From assembly GCF_006363955.1 (NCBI RefSeq), contig NZ_CP040948.1:2232001-2296000 (forward strand): a stretch of DNA of 64,000 nt, read 5' to 3'. The DNA is from Methylophilus medardicus (GTDB lineage Bacteria; Pseudomonadota; Gammaproteobacteria; Burkholderiales; Methylophilaceae). The position numbers and the translations under genes were made by a program. Positions 1-8,200 of this stretch are shown here, in pieces (position 1 is the stretch's first letter; each line of letters starts with the position of its first letter). Below the pieces are notes generated by a model that saw only the letters and a program-made list of their open reading frames with translations, had not been told where the DNA came from and searched no databases.

Positions 1-1236
1 GAAGTGGTCAGCGAGCAACAATTCATTGCACTCTCACACGACCTGAACCTGCTCGCCAGTCTAGAGGTTCGGTTGGTACTGGTGCATGGCGCACGTCCAC
101 AAATTGAGCACCGCCTCAAACGCGACAACCTCACCCCTAAACTCCACAATGGTTTACGGATTACCGATGATGCCGCGATGCAAGCGGTAAAAGAGGCCAA
201 TGGCGCCATTCGCGTCGAGATTGAATCACTACTTTCAATGGGGATTGCCAATTCCCCCATGGCAGGAAGCGATATCCGCGTCGCCAGCGGCAACTTTGTG
301 ACGGCGAAACCGCTGGGAGTGCGCGACGGCGTTGACCTGCAACACACCGGTGAGGTGCGTAAAATTGATGCGATTGGGATTCAAAAACGGCTTGATGACG
401 GTGAATTGGTGTTGTTGTCCCCCATGGGTTACTCGCCCACAGGCGAGACCTTTAACTTATCCCTTGAAGACGTTGCGGTGAGTGCCGCCGTTGCACTAGA
501 TGCCGAAAAACTGATTTTTTTGATGGACTCCGCTGGGGTGCATAATCTACGCGGTGAACTACTGCGTGAGATGACTTCGGCCAAGGCCAAAAACCTGCTG
601 CGCAACGTGCAGGAAAGCGATGTGCCTATCCACTACTCAGAAGACGTCAATTACTATTTGCCTGCCGCTGTCCGCGCCTGCGAACATGGCGTAACCAGAA
701 CGCACCTAATTTCTCGTCATATTGACGGAGCCATTGTGCAGGAACTGTTTACCCGGCAAGGCATCGGCACCATGGTGACCGAACTGCCGTTAGAAACCAT
801 GCGCCAAGCGAATATTGACGATGTGGGCGGCATTCTGATGTTGATTGAACCGCTCGAAAATGAAGGCATTTTGGTGCGTCGCGGGCGCGAACGGATCGAA
901 ATGGAGATCAATTATTTTTACGTGATGGAACATGACAACCGGGTCATCGGTTGCGCCGCGCTCTATCCGTTCGCACAAGAGAAAATGGTGGAGTTTGCCT
1001 GCCTAGCGATTGACCCAAGTTATCGCGGAGGCGGCCGTGGCGACAAACTATTCAATTATTGTCAGGCACAAGCCAGTCAAAAGGGTTTTAAACGGTTATT
1101 CTGCCTGACCACGCGCACTGAGCACTGGTTTCTCGAGCGCGGCTTTACTGAGCAAAATATTGATCAGCTGCCTGATGAAAAACAAAAACTTTACAATTTT
1201 CAAAGAAAATCCAAAGTTTTCATCAAACCCTTATGA
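1..1236 (+). CDS. argA: N-acetylglutamate synthase, 5' end outside window
   Basis: Catalyses acetyl-CoA plus glutamate to N-acetylglutamate, the first step of arginine synthesis, in the cytoplasm. The open frame runs from base 1 (reads EVVSEQQF), so the true start lies upstream; the GTG at base 4 is not a credible start because family members carry about 30 more residues before this point. Two domains are visible: an amino-acid-kinase fold (residues about 1-250, with VLVHGARPQIE near the front) that in this family is regulatory, and a C-terminal GNAT acetyltransferase domain (about 265-411) with the acetyl-CoA loop YRGGGRGDKL. argB follows 70 bases downstream on the same strand, which fits arginine biosynthesis. 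Full ArgA proteins are around 440 residues; 411 are visible here. Confidence 0.95.
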   Translation, partial: EVVSEQQFIALSHDLNLLASLEVRLVLVHGARPQIEHRLKRDNLTPKLHNGLRITDDAAMQAVKEANGAIRVEIESLLSMGIANSPMAGSDIRVASGNFVTAKPLGVRDGVDLQHTGEVRKIDAIGIQKRLDDGELVLLSPMGYSPTGETFNLSLEDVAVSAAVALDAEKLIFLMDSAGVHNLRGELLREMTSAKAKNLLRNVQESDVPIHYSEDVNYYLPAAVRACEHGVTRTHLISRHIDGAIVQELFTRQGIGTMVTELPLETMRQANIDDVGGILMLIEPLENEGILVRRGRERIEMEINYFYVMEHDNRVIGCAALYPFAQEKMVEFACLAIDPSYRGGGRGDKLFNYCQAQASQKGFKRLFCLTTRTEHWFLERGFTEQNIDQLPDEKQKLYNFQRKSKVFIKPL

Positions 1237-1303
1237 GTTTTTAGCTAAAATTCAGGCTGACGCTGATTAAACCTAATCGCCTGAAGATTGAATGAAAGTC
1301 TGA

Positions 1304-2188
<885 letters not shown>

Positions 2189-2214
2189 GCCAAACCTCAG
2201 CGGCTGATATCGAC

Positions 2215-2832
2215 ATGGCGGAGATCATCCTCTACAGCAATAAACTTTCTCGCGGCCGCGCGGTGCATTGGTTGCTGGAGGAGTTGCAGGTACCTTATCG
2301 CATAGAACACCTGGCGTTTGGGGAGGCGATGAAAGTCAGCCAATTCCGCGCCATCAACCCGATGGGCAAGGTCCCCGCGCTGACGCACGGTGACGCCGTG
2401 GTGACTGAGACGCCGGCCATACTGACTTATCTGGCAGAGCACTTTGCCGAAAAAGGGCTCATCCCTCCTGCTGGCAGCTCGGCGCGCGCCGCGTTCTATC
2501 GCTGGATGTTTTTTATCGCTGGCCCACTGGAGGCAGCAACCTCGGCCACCTTTCTTGGTTGGCAAGCCCCCGAGCGCACGCCGCTGGGTACCTCCTGCCA
2601 AGGTTTTTTAGGCTATGGCTCATTGGACCTGACTCTCGATACGCTAGATGACTTGCTGCAGCAGTCTGCATACGTCTGCGGCAACACATTCACCGCGGCA
2701 GATATCTATCTGGCCTCACATTTGGCATTTGGTATGCGCTACACGCAGGCTTATCCACCGCGGCCATCTTTTACCGCTTATCTCGATCGTTTATTGCAAC
2801 GCCCAGCCAAACTGCGTGCGGATGCCGCCTGA
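2215..2832 (+). CDS. Glutathione S-transferase family protein
   Basis: A 205-residue protein with the two-domain GST layout: an N-terminal thioredoxin-like half (residues 1-80, ILYSNKLSRGRAVHWLLEEL, then the cis-proline segment GKVPALT and the glutathione-gamma-glutamyl binding ETPAIL) and an all-helical C-terminal half with FTAADIYLA, a common GST signature. Family knowledge says such proteins conjugate or reduce substrates with glutathione; the substrate here cannot be told. It starts 26 bases after argB, and its 3' end lies very close to or overlaps the next gene, depending on that gene's start. Confidence 0.88.
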   Translation: MAEIILYSNKLSRGRAVHWLLEELQVPYRIEHLAFGEAMKVSQFRAINPMGKVPALTHGDAVVTETPAILTYLAEHFAEKGLIPPAGSSARAAFYRWMFFIAGPLEAATSATFLGWQAPERTPLGTSCQGFLGYGSLDLTLDTLDDLLQQSAYVCGNTFTAADIYLASHLAFGMRYTQAYPPRPSFTAYLDRLLQRPAKLRADAA

Positions 2833-2848
2833 CGCAACGCCTAGTAGC

Positions 2849-3505
2849 ATGTCCTCGCCGGTATGGATTTTCGATCTAGACGATACCTTACATGATGCCT
2901 CAACGCATATTTTTCCTGTCATGAACCAATCCATGACGCAGTATATGATGCGAACGCTGGCGTTAAATGAGATGGAGGCGCACCATCTTCGTCAGCATTA
3001 TTGGCGCGTCTATGGCGCTACCCTCAAAGGACTCATGCGCCACCACGGCGTTAATCCGCACCACTTTCTCGCTGAAACCCATGCCTTTCTGACCGACGAT
3101 ATGGTGCAAGTCACCAAACAATTGCGCCAGCTGCTGCAACGCTTACCCGGACGAAAATGTATCTTCACCAATGCGCCGCGAGACTATGCAATGCGCGTAT
3201 TGCAAGTGCTGGGCATTGCAGACTGTTTCAGCTTGGTATTCAGTGTGGAGTCCAGCCGTTTTCATGCCAAGCCCAGTGTGCGCGGTTTTCAGGTGTTGTT
3301 GCGCCAGTTGCGTTGCCGTGCGGCGGATTGCACCCTGTTCGAAGATAGTCTACCCGCTTTGATGACAGCGAAGAGATTGGGCATGCGCACCGTATGGATT
3401 AGCCGACGGTTGCATAAACCAAACTATGTGCAATATAGGTTATCGCATATGTTGGCGCTCACTCACAGCCCGTTGAAAAAAGTCTCTAATTCGTTCACGC
3501 ACTGA
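2849..3505 (+). CDS. HAD-family pyrimidine 5'-nucleotidase-like hydrolase
   Basis: A haloacid dehalogenase superfamily phosphatase of 218 residues. Motif I is FDLDDTLHD near residue 8 (nucleophile and acid aspartates), motif II is the threonine of IFTNAP, and the C-terminal motif is FEDSLPAL with the acidic residues that hold magnesium. The pattern resembles the SDT1-like pyrimidine 5'-nucleotidases that dephosphorylate UMP or CMP, but the substrate is inferred from family only. I chose the ATG at 2849, just before the first conserved strand (PVWIFDLDD). An upstream in-frame ATG at 2822 would add nine residues and overlap the GST gene by 11 bases. The next gene, slmA, follows after about 65 bases. 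Confidence 0.85.
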   Translation: MSSPVWIFDLDDTLHDASTHIFPVMNQSMTQYMMRTLALNEMEAHHLRQHYWRVYGATLKGLMRHHGVNPHHFLAETHAFLTDDMVQVTKQLRQLLQRLPGRKCIFTNAPRDYAMRVLQVLGIADCFSLVFSVESSRFHAKPSVRGFQVLLRQLRCRAADCTLFEDSLPALMTAKRLGMRTVWISRRLHKPNYVQYRLSHMLALTHSPLKKVSNSFTH

Positions 3506-3571
3506 CAGAATGCGGTTAAAATACTGCATAAAATAATGAACCCTCATCGGGACGGATCCGGAAATATCACC

Positions 3572-4165
3572 ATGGCCACCATCAACAAAGAAGCGCGGGC
3601 GAACCGTAAACAGCAAATTTTAGAAACGCTTGCGGGCATGCTGCAGACGCCTAAAGGTGAAAAAATCACCACCGCGGCGCTGGCAGCCAAGCTAGACGTC
3701 TCCGAGGCCGCGTTGTATCGGCACTTTGCCAACAAAGCCAAAATGTTTGAAGGCCTGATCGAATTTATCGAAGGCGCTTTGTTTGGCGTCATGAATAAAA
3801 TCACCACCGATGAAACAGATGGCCTCAAACAGGTGCAACTCATGTTGCAAACTATGCTCAAGTTTGCTGAACGCAATCCTGGTATGTCTCGCGTACTGAT
3901 TGGCGATGCGCTGGTCAATGAAGACGACGCGTTGCAAGCACGCATTAACCAACTGCTGGATCGTCTCGAAGCCAGCCTGAAACAATCTTTGCGTATTGCC
4001 GAGGCACAGGGTCACAAATTGCACGATGCCGGCACTGCTGCCAATACCATGATTAGCTTTGTGTTGGGCCGCTGGCACACCTTTGCCAAAAGTGGATTTA
4101 AGCGCAAACCGAGCGACAACTTGGAACAACACGTCACACAATTGATCACAGGTTGTTTGCAATAA
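3572..4165 (+). CDS. slmA: TetR-family nucleoid occlusion factor SlmA
   Basis: A 197-residue TetR-type DNA-binding protein. The N-terminal helix-turn-helix is visible at about residues 25-55 (ITTAALAAKLDVSEAALYRHF), followed by the all-helical dimer domain. SlmA binds chromosomal sites and stops FtsZ assembly over the nucleoid. Its length equals the 198 residues of the Escherichia coli protein. The annotated start is MATINKEAR at 3572; an upstream ATG at 3536 would give twelve non-conserved residues. The position after a HAD nucleotidase and argB is the usual betaproteobacterial context. In this window it sits some 8 kb from ftsZ, its target protein's gene, on the opposite strand. Confidence 0.9.
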   Translation: MATINKEARANRKQQILETLAGMLQTPKGEKITTAALAAKLDVSEAALYRHFANKAKMFEGLIEFIEGALFGVMNKITTDETDGLKQVQLMLQTMLKFAERNPGMSRVLIGDALVNEDDALQARINQLLDRLEASLKQSLRIAEAQGHKLHDAGTAANTMISFVLGRWHTFAKSGFKRKPSDNLEQHVTQLITGCLQ

Positions 4166-4188
4166 GCAGCCTCAGAAAGTTTTAAAGC

Positions 4189-4413
4189 ATGGAAACCACC
4201 GTTTTTGGCATGAATGAAGCTCAGCTGACAGAGTTCGGCATGAGCTGGGGCCTAGCCGCCCTGATGCTGTTTATTGTATTTATCGTCGGTAATTTAGCTT
4301 GGAAATCCAAAGCGGGTAAGACCGGCACGTTTGCGCTTTTTCTGGCACTTACCTTAGGCTTAGTAGGCTTTTTAGCCAAATTCGCCATTCAGCATTATCT
4401 CAATATTCAGTAA
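4189..4413 (+). CDS. Small two-helix membrane protein (DUF2788-like)
   Basis: A 74-residue protein with two hydrophobic segments (about residues 20-36 and 47-66) separated by the basic loop KSKAGKTGTF. This is the pattern of the DUF2788 family, of unknown function. It lies 23 bases after slmA on the same strand and is likely cotranscribed. No catalytic motif can be seen. The recognition rests on the loop and the spacing of the helices rather than on a search. Confidence 0.75.
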   Translation: METTVFGMNEAQLTEFGMSWGLAALMLFIVFIVGNLAWKSKAGKTGTFALFLALTLGLVGFLAKFAIQHYLNIQ

Positions 4414-4710
4414 TAGCCTGATGTTTAAACCCAGTCAGACTGGGGGCATGTTAACAACAAACTGATCACGCTTGACTGCACTTGCACTGGCGTGCCAAGG
4501 CTATTTTCCCGCGCGCGCATAGTCTATTTTTAGTTAGATAATAAGGCCTCGAATGGGCGGCAACCTGGTGTCACACATCCACCCAGCCATCATGAATGGG
4601 CTCACCCCACGTAAATTAACGCACTCTTACGCGAATCGTACAAAAGGGCTATTGCAGGCAAAGCCCGAGTCCATTAGTCTGGTAATTAAATTATTACCAA
4701 TATTTGCCGT
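4414..4710 (+). promoter_or_regulatory. Intergenic leader before the PAS-GGDEF gene, with hairpins
   Basis: About 300 bases without a convincing gene. Visible structures are a perfect inverted repeat CCCAGT-CAG-ACTGGG at 4430-4444 just after the DUF2788 gene (no T-run, so a poor terminator), a hairpin GGGCT...AGCCC at 4646-4666, and GGTAAT-TAAATT-ATTACC at 4681-4698, ending 12 bases before the ATG of the diguanylate cyclase. The last could affect ribosome access. I could not match this leader to a known c-di-GMP riboswitch. Confidence 0.4.
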
Positions 4711-5658
4711 ATGGATCATTCACTCCCTAACGACGAAAACATCTACAAAACCCTACTCGAATCCACGCAGGCGATTCCTTGGAAAATCGACTGGGCCACC
4801 AAGCAATTTACCTACATTGGCCCACAGATTGAATCATTGTTGGGTTGGGCCCCTTCTACTTGGCAAACGGTGGATGATTGGGTGTCGCGGATCCATGAAG
4901 AGGATAGAGCGCGTATTCTCAATTTTTGCGTAGAGCAATCACTCCTCGGTTTAGATCATGAAGCAGACTATCGCGCGCTCACCGCAGATGGCAATTTTGT
5001 CTGGATTCGTGACGTAGTGCATGTGATCAGAGCCAGCAATGGTGAGCCTGAAGCCTTGGTTGGTTTTATGTTTGATATTAGTGAACGTAAAAAAACGGAT
5101 GAAAAATTGCAACTCTTGCAAATGCAGCTCGAAGAGTTCTCTTATCAAGACGGTCTGACTGGTGTGGCCAATCGCAGAATGCTTGACCGAATATTAGAGC
5201 GGGAATGGTTAAATGCAAAACAGCGGCAACAACCGCTTGCACTGATCATGATGGATATTGACTACTTCAAACAGTTTAACGACTTTTATGGGCATTTGCG
5301 GGGGGATGAAGTACTCAAACAAGTGGCAGAAATTTTGTCGCATACCGGTGTGCGCGGCAGAGATTTTTTTGCGCGTTTTGGCGGCGAAGAATTTGTATTG
5401 GTGTTACCTGAGGCGCCACTCAATGCCGCGCGCAGGATTGCCGAACGTTGCAGACAATTGATTTTTAAAGCCCAAATACCGCATGAACAATCCGAGATCA
5501 GCCACATATTAACCATCAGCATGGGTGTCGGCAGCATCATCCCTAACGCCTCCGATGACTTGCAACACTTCATCGATTCAGTGGATCAGCTCATGTATGA
5601 GGCCAAACATCAAGGCCGAAACCGCATCGCTAGCCCATCGGCGCAACGCGCAAACTAA
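4711..5658 (+). CDS. PAS-GGDEF diguanylate cyclase
   Basis: A 315-residue cytoplasmic signalling protein with no membrane segment. Residues about 10-130 form a PAS domain with its C-terminal PAC motif (GFMFDISERKKTDEKL), then a short coiled linker, then a GGDEF domain (about 150-310: DGLTGVANRRMLD, MMDIDYFKQFND). The active-site motif is GGEEF at residues 224-228, which is a competent variant of GGDEF. Five residues before it is RGRD (215-218), the RxxD inhibitory site, so product feedback is expected. It should make c-di-GMP from GTP in response to a ligand or redox signal sensed by the PAS domain; the signal is unknown. There is no EAL domain and no partner gene beside it. The gene is preceded by a structured leader and ends before a terminator-like hairpin that serves the opposite strand. 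Confidence 0.93.
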   Translation: MDHSLPNDENIYKTLLESTQAIPWKIDWATKQFTYIGPQIESLLGWAPSTWQTVDDWVSRIHEEDRARILNFCVEQSLLGLDHEADYRALTADGNFVWIRDVVHVIRASNGEPEALVGFMFDISERKKTDEKLQLLQMQLEEFSYQDGLTGVANRRMLDRILEREWLNAKQRQQPLALIMMDIDYFKQFNDFYGHLRGDEVLKQVAEILSHTGVRGRDFFARFGGEEFVLVLPEAPLNAARRIAERCRQLIFKAQIPHEQSEISHILTISMGVGSIIPNASDDLQHFIDSVDQLMYEAKHQGRNRIASPSAQRAN

Positions 5659-5660
5659 AT

Positions 5661-5685
5661 AAAAAAAGGGGCACAATTGTGCCCC
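5661..5685 (-). terminator. Rho-independent terminator, minus strand
   Basis: A perfect stem GGGGCAC-AATT-GTGCCCC (5668-5685) is flanked on the plus strand by seven A residues (5661-5667), so on the minus strand it reads as hairpin then T-run. It would end transcripts coming from cca, whose stop codon is about 245 bases upstream. It may also slow transcripts leaving the GGDEF gene, but there is no T-run in that direction. Confidence 0.75.
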
Positions 5686-5690
5686 AATGA

Positions 5691-5930
5691 CCTGCTGGCC
5701 CAGCAGGTGAGTAGAAGTAATTTACCCCCACAGAAAAGGCATCTACTTCTTTTATAAAACAGTGCTGCCGGGGAATCTTGTTTCTCACCCAAAGCTGCAA
5801 AATCAGTTAGATGATACCACATTGTTAATAAATGTTAATTATTTAAGTGGCGCTGATGCAGTATTAAGTGATTTAGTGAATGAATACTTGATGGACGAAA
5901 TGAAGTGGATGGCGGGCGCCCTCTATCTTA
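5691..5930. other. Intergenic region with inverted repeats between convergent genes
   Basis: A second perfect hairpin CCTGCTG-GCC-CAGCAGG is at 5691-5707, and a looser repeat (AGAAGTA near 5713, TACTTCT near 5752) follows, ending in TTTTA. The rest is AT-rich with no supported gene. These may be additional transcript ends between the diguanylate cyclase and cca. Confidence 0.4.
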
Positions 5931-7151
5931 TTAATGCGTCAAAGATAGCGCTTCGGCAATCGCTTGTTGGCGGGCAGCGAAAATGGCAGATTTGATATGC
6001 GTAGGGCCGTCACAGGTGCGTGCAATCGCCCCAGCATCCACCGTCAAGGCCGCTAGCAGGGCACGGGACAGATGATCTGCGTCATCGAGAGGGCATTGCT
6101 CTAATCCTAGGCGACCCCGGCTATCACATTCACATGCCAGCAAAAAATCATCGAAACGGGCACGCTGACGGAAAGCATCGAGCGCTTCTAAAAACTGTAA
6201 TAGCGTGCTGGCCTTCATCTGCCGCACCGCATGTAATTTGCCATGATACTTGGCGACGACTAAGGCGAGGTCTTTGCAGTCATTCGGGACTTTGAGTTTG
6301 CTGACGACCTCGTGAATCAGCGCAACACTGCGCAATTCATGGCCGATATGGCGTGGCAACACGTCGGCTGGGGTGGTGCCCTTACCCAAATCATGCGTGA
6401 GAGCGGCAAAGCGCACTGGCAAGCTGAAGCCCTGTTTGGCGGCATAATCAATCACCATCATCACATGCACACCCGTATCGATTTCAGGGTGATAGAGCGC
6501 AGTTTGTGGTACGCCCCACAAGGCATTCAGCGCGGGTAAAATCTTGTGCAGTGCGCCGCAGGCGCGTAGCGTTTCAAACATACGGCTGGGTTGTTGCTCC
6601 ATCAGCCCTTTGGCAAGTTCTTGCCAAACCCGCTCTGGCACCAGTGCATCCACCTCACCAGCAGCGACCATCTCACGCATCAGCGCAAGCGTCTCAGGCG
6701 CGATGGTAAATTCGGTAAACCGCGCCAAAAACCTCGCCGCGCGCAGGATGCGTACTGGATCTTCAGCGAATGCATCCGTGACATGGCGTAATGTTTTTTG
6801 CTGAATATCGATTTGTCCGTGAAACGGATCAATCAGCTGCCCGTCGTCCGTTTGGGCGATGGCATTAATGGTGAAGTCACGTCGTGCGAGGTCTTGTTCA
6901 AGCGTGACTGCTGAATCGGCATAGACACTAAACCCTTTGTAGCCTTTGCCGGTCTTGCGCTCAGTGCGCGCGAGTGCATACTCCTGATGGGTGTCTGGAT
7001 GCAAAAAAACCGGAAAATCTTTTCCAACCGGGCGATACCCTGCGGCGATCATTTGATCCGGTGTGGCGCCAACCACGACATAATCGCTGTCTTTCACCGC
7101 TAAACCGAGTAATCGGTCGCGGACTGCGCCTCCAACCAGATAAATCTGCAT
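5931..7151 (-). CDS. cca: CCA-adding tRNA nucleotidyltransferase with HD domain
   Basis: Adds or repairs the CCA end of tRNAs without a nucleic-acid template. The 406-residue protein opens with the nucleotidyltransferase signature (YLVGGAVRDRLLG, residues 3-15) and the catalytic acidic pair in KDSDYVVVG (about 20-28). RRDFTINAIA (near residue 90) and EDPVRILRAARF (near 130) are the RNA- and NTP-binding motifs. The C-terminal half holds an HD phosphohydrolase domain with ALTHDLGKG near residue 250, as in the multifunctional gammaproteobacterial and betaproteobacterial type (E. coli 412 residues). It is the last gene of a long minus-strand run and lies 28 bases after the NDUFA9-like gene, with a terminator hairpin downstream at 5661-5685. 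Confidence 0.96.
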   Translation of the reverse strand: MQIYLVGGAVRDRLLGLAVKDSDYVVVGATPDQMIAAGYRPVGKDFPVFLHPDTHQEYALARTERKTGKGYKGFSVYADSAVTLEQDLARRDFTINAIAQTDDGQLIDPFHGQIDIQQKTLRHVTDAFAEDPVRILRAARFLARFTEFTIAPETLALMREMVAAGEVDALVPERVWQELAKGLMEQQPSRMFETLRACGALHKILPALNALWGVPQTALYHPEIDTGVHVMMVIDYAAKQGFSLPVRFAALTHDLGKGTTPADVLPRHIGHELRSVALIHEVVSKLKVPNDCKDLALVVAKYHGKLHAVRQMKASTLLQFLEALDAFRQRARFDDFLLACECDSRGRLGLEQCPLDDADHLSRALLAALTVDAGAIARTCDGPTHIKSAIFAARQQAIAEALSLTH

Positions 7152-7179
7152 GACTCGCCCTAAAATGCTGCCCTAGCGC

Positions 7180-8142
7180 CTAGCGCCTAGCGTTAATGAC
7201 GCGCCCTGCCGCAGCCCGAAACTGGTCATAGGCGCCACGTGGATTGTTTTTGACCAAATAGCCAGAAATCACCGCAAACATATCGGTGGGCACCACGCAC
7301 AATTCATTTGCCATCGGCTGTTGGCAGACATTATCAACTTGCATCGATTTTACGTTGTCGCGCGAGAGTAGTTTAATCGGCAACTTCTGCATGAAACTGC
7401 CTTGCATCAAAGACATTTTCAGATTCAGACCTAGAATCGGGCGTTGCACATGGATGGTATTCATCACTGCCTCAATGATTTGTTGCAGGGTCATGATCGC
7501 AGGCCCGCCCAGCTCATAAGTTTTACCATAGGTCGCTGATTCTTCTACCGAATTGACCATGGCCGCAGCGACATCTTCCACCCAAATCGGCTGAAACTTG
7601 GCTTGCGGCATGGCCAGAGCCAACACCGGCACTACTTGGATCAGCTTAGCGAACAGATTGATAAAACGATCGCGGGTACCAAAAATGACTGAAGGTCTAA
7701 AAATAGTGACATGCAGTTTTTTACTGAATTCCATCACCGCCAAATCCCCAGCCGCTTTACTACGTAAGTATTCACTCGGCCCATTGACGGAGGCTTGCAG
7801 TGCGCTCATGTGGAGCAAACGCGGAATATGCAGCTCATCACATAATTGCGCGACGCGACGCGGAAACTGATGGTGCATTTTTTCAAAGCCGTTATCACGG
7901 GTTTGATGCAGAATGCCGATCAGATTAATGACCACATCACTGCCTTGCAACTGCGCTTTGAGGGCCGCGGGCTCGTGGATATTGGCCTCCACCACTTGCA
8001 CATTAGGCAATAAAATCAAGTGTTTGGCTTGTTCACGTCGGCGCGTCAGCACTTTGACTTGATAGCCGGCCTGATCCAACCGGGCAATGACACTACTGCC
8101 GACAAAACCGCTACCACCTAATACAGTCACTTTCTTCATCAT
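7180..8142 (-). CDS. NAD(P)-binding epimerase/NDUFA9-like protein
   Basis: A 320-residue short-chain dehydrogenase/reductase-type protein. The Rossmann nucleotide loop is clear at the N-terminus (VLGGSGFVGSSVIARL, residues 6-21), followed by DVVINLIGIL and a reduced active-site region. It resembles the 'complex I NDUFA9 subunit family' proteins of proteobacteria, which bind NAD(P) but have no settled function; the link to complex I is by similarity only. It lies between slt and cca in the same orientation and is probably cotranscribed with them. No signal peptide or membrane segment stands out. Confidence 0.8.
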   Translation of the reverse strand: MMKKVTVLGGSGFVGSSVIARLDQAGYQVKVLTRRREQAKHLILLPNVQVVEANIHEPAALKAQLQGSDVVINLIGILHQTRDNGFEKMHHQFPRRVAQLCDELHIPRLLHMSALQASVNGPSEYLRSKAAGDLAVMEFSKKLHVTIFRPSVIFGTRDRFINLFAKLIQVVPVLALAMPQAKFQPIWVEDVAAAMVNSVEESATYGKTYELGGPAIMTLQQIIEAVMNTIHVQRPILGLNLKMSLMQGSFMQKLPIKLLSRDNVKSMQVDNVCQQPMANELCVVPTDMFAVISGYLVKNNPRGAYDQFRAAAGRVINARR

Positions 8143-8200
8143 ACTTATTCCTGATACGTCATGCGATGGATGATATTGTACCGAAAAACAACAGGCACAC

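Noticed and set aside
4646-4698. GEMM-type c-di-GMP riboswitch before the diguanylate cyclase
   Set aside because: Some fragments (GGCAAAGCC-like) recall the class, but the conserved order of helices and the tetraloop-receptor parts could not be found.
4553-4933. Open frame of 126 codons overlapping the start of the PAS-GGDEF gene
   Set aside because: It overlaps a well-supported gene in another frame and shows no domain pattern.
5762-5995. Open frame of 77 codons between the cyclase and cca
   Set aside because: No ribosome site, no family pattern, and its end runs into cca on the other strand.
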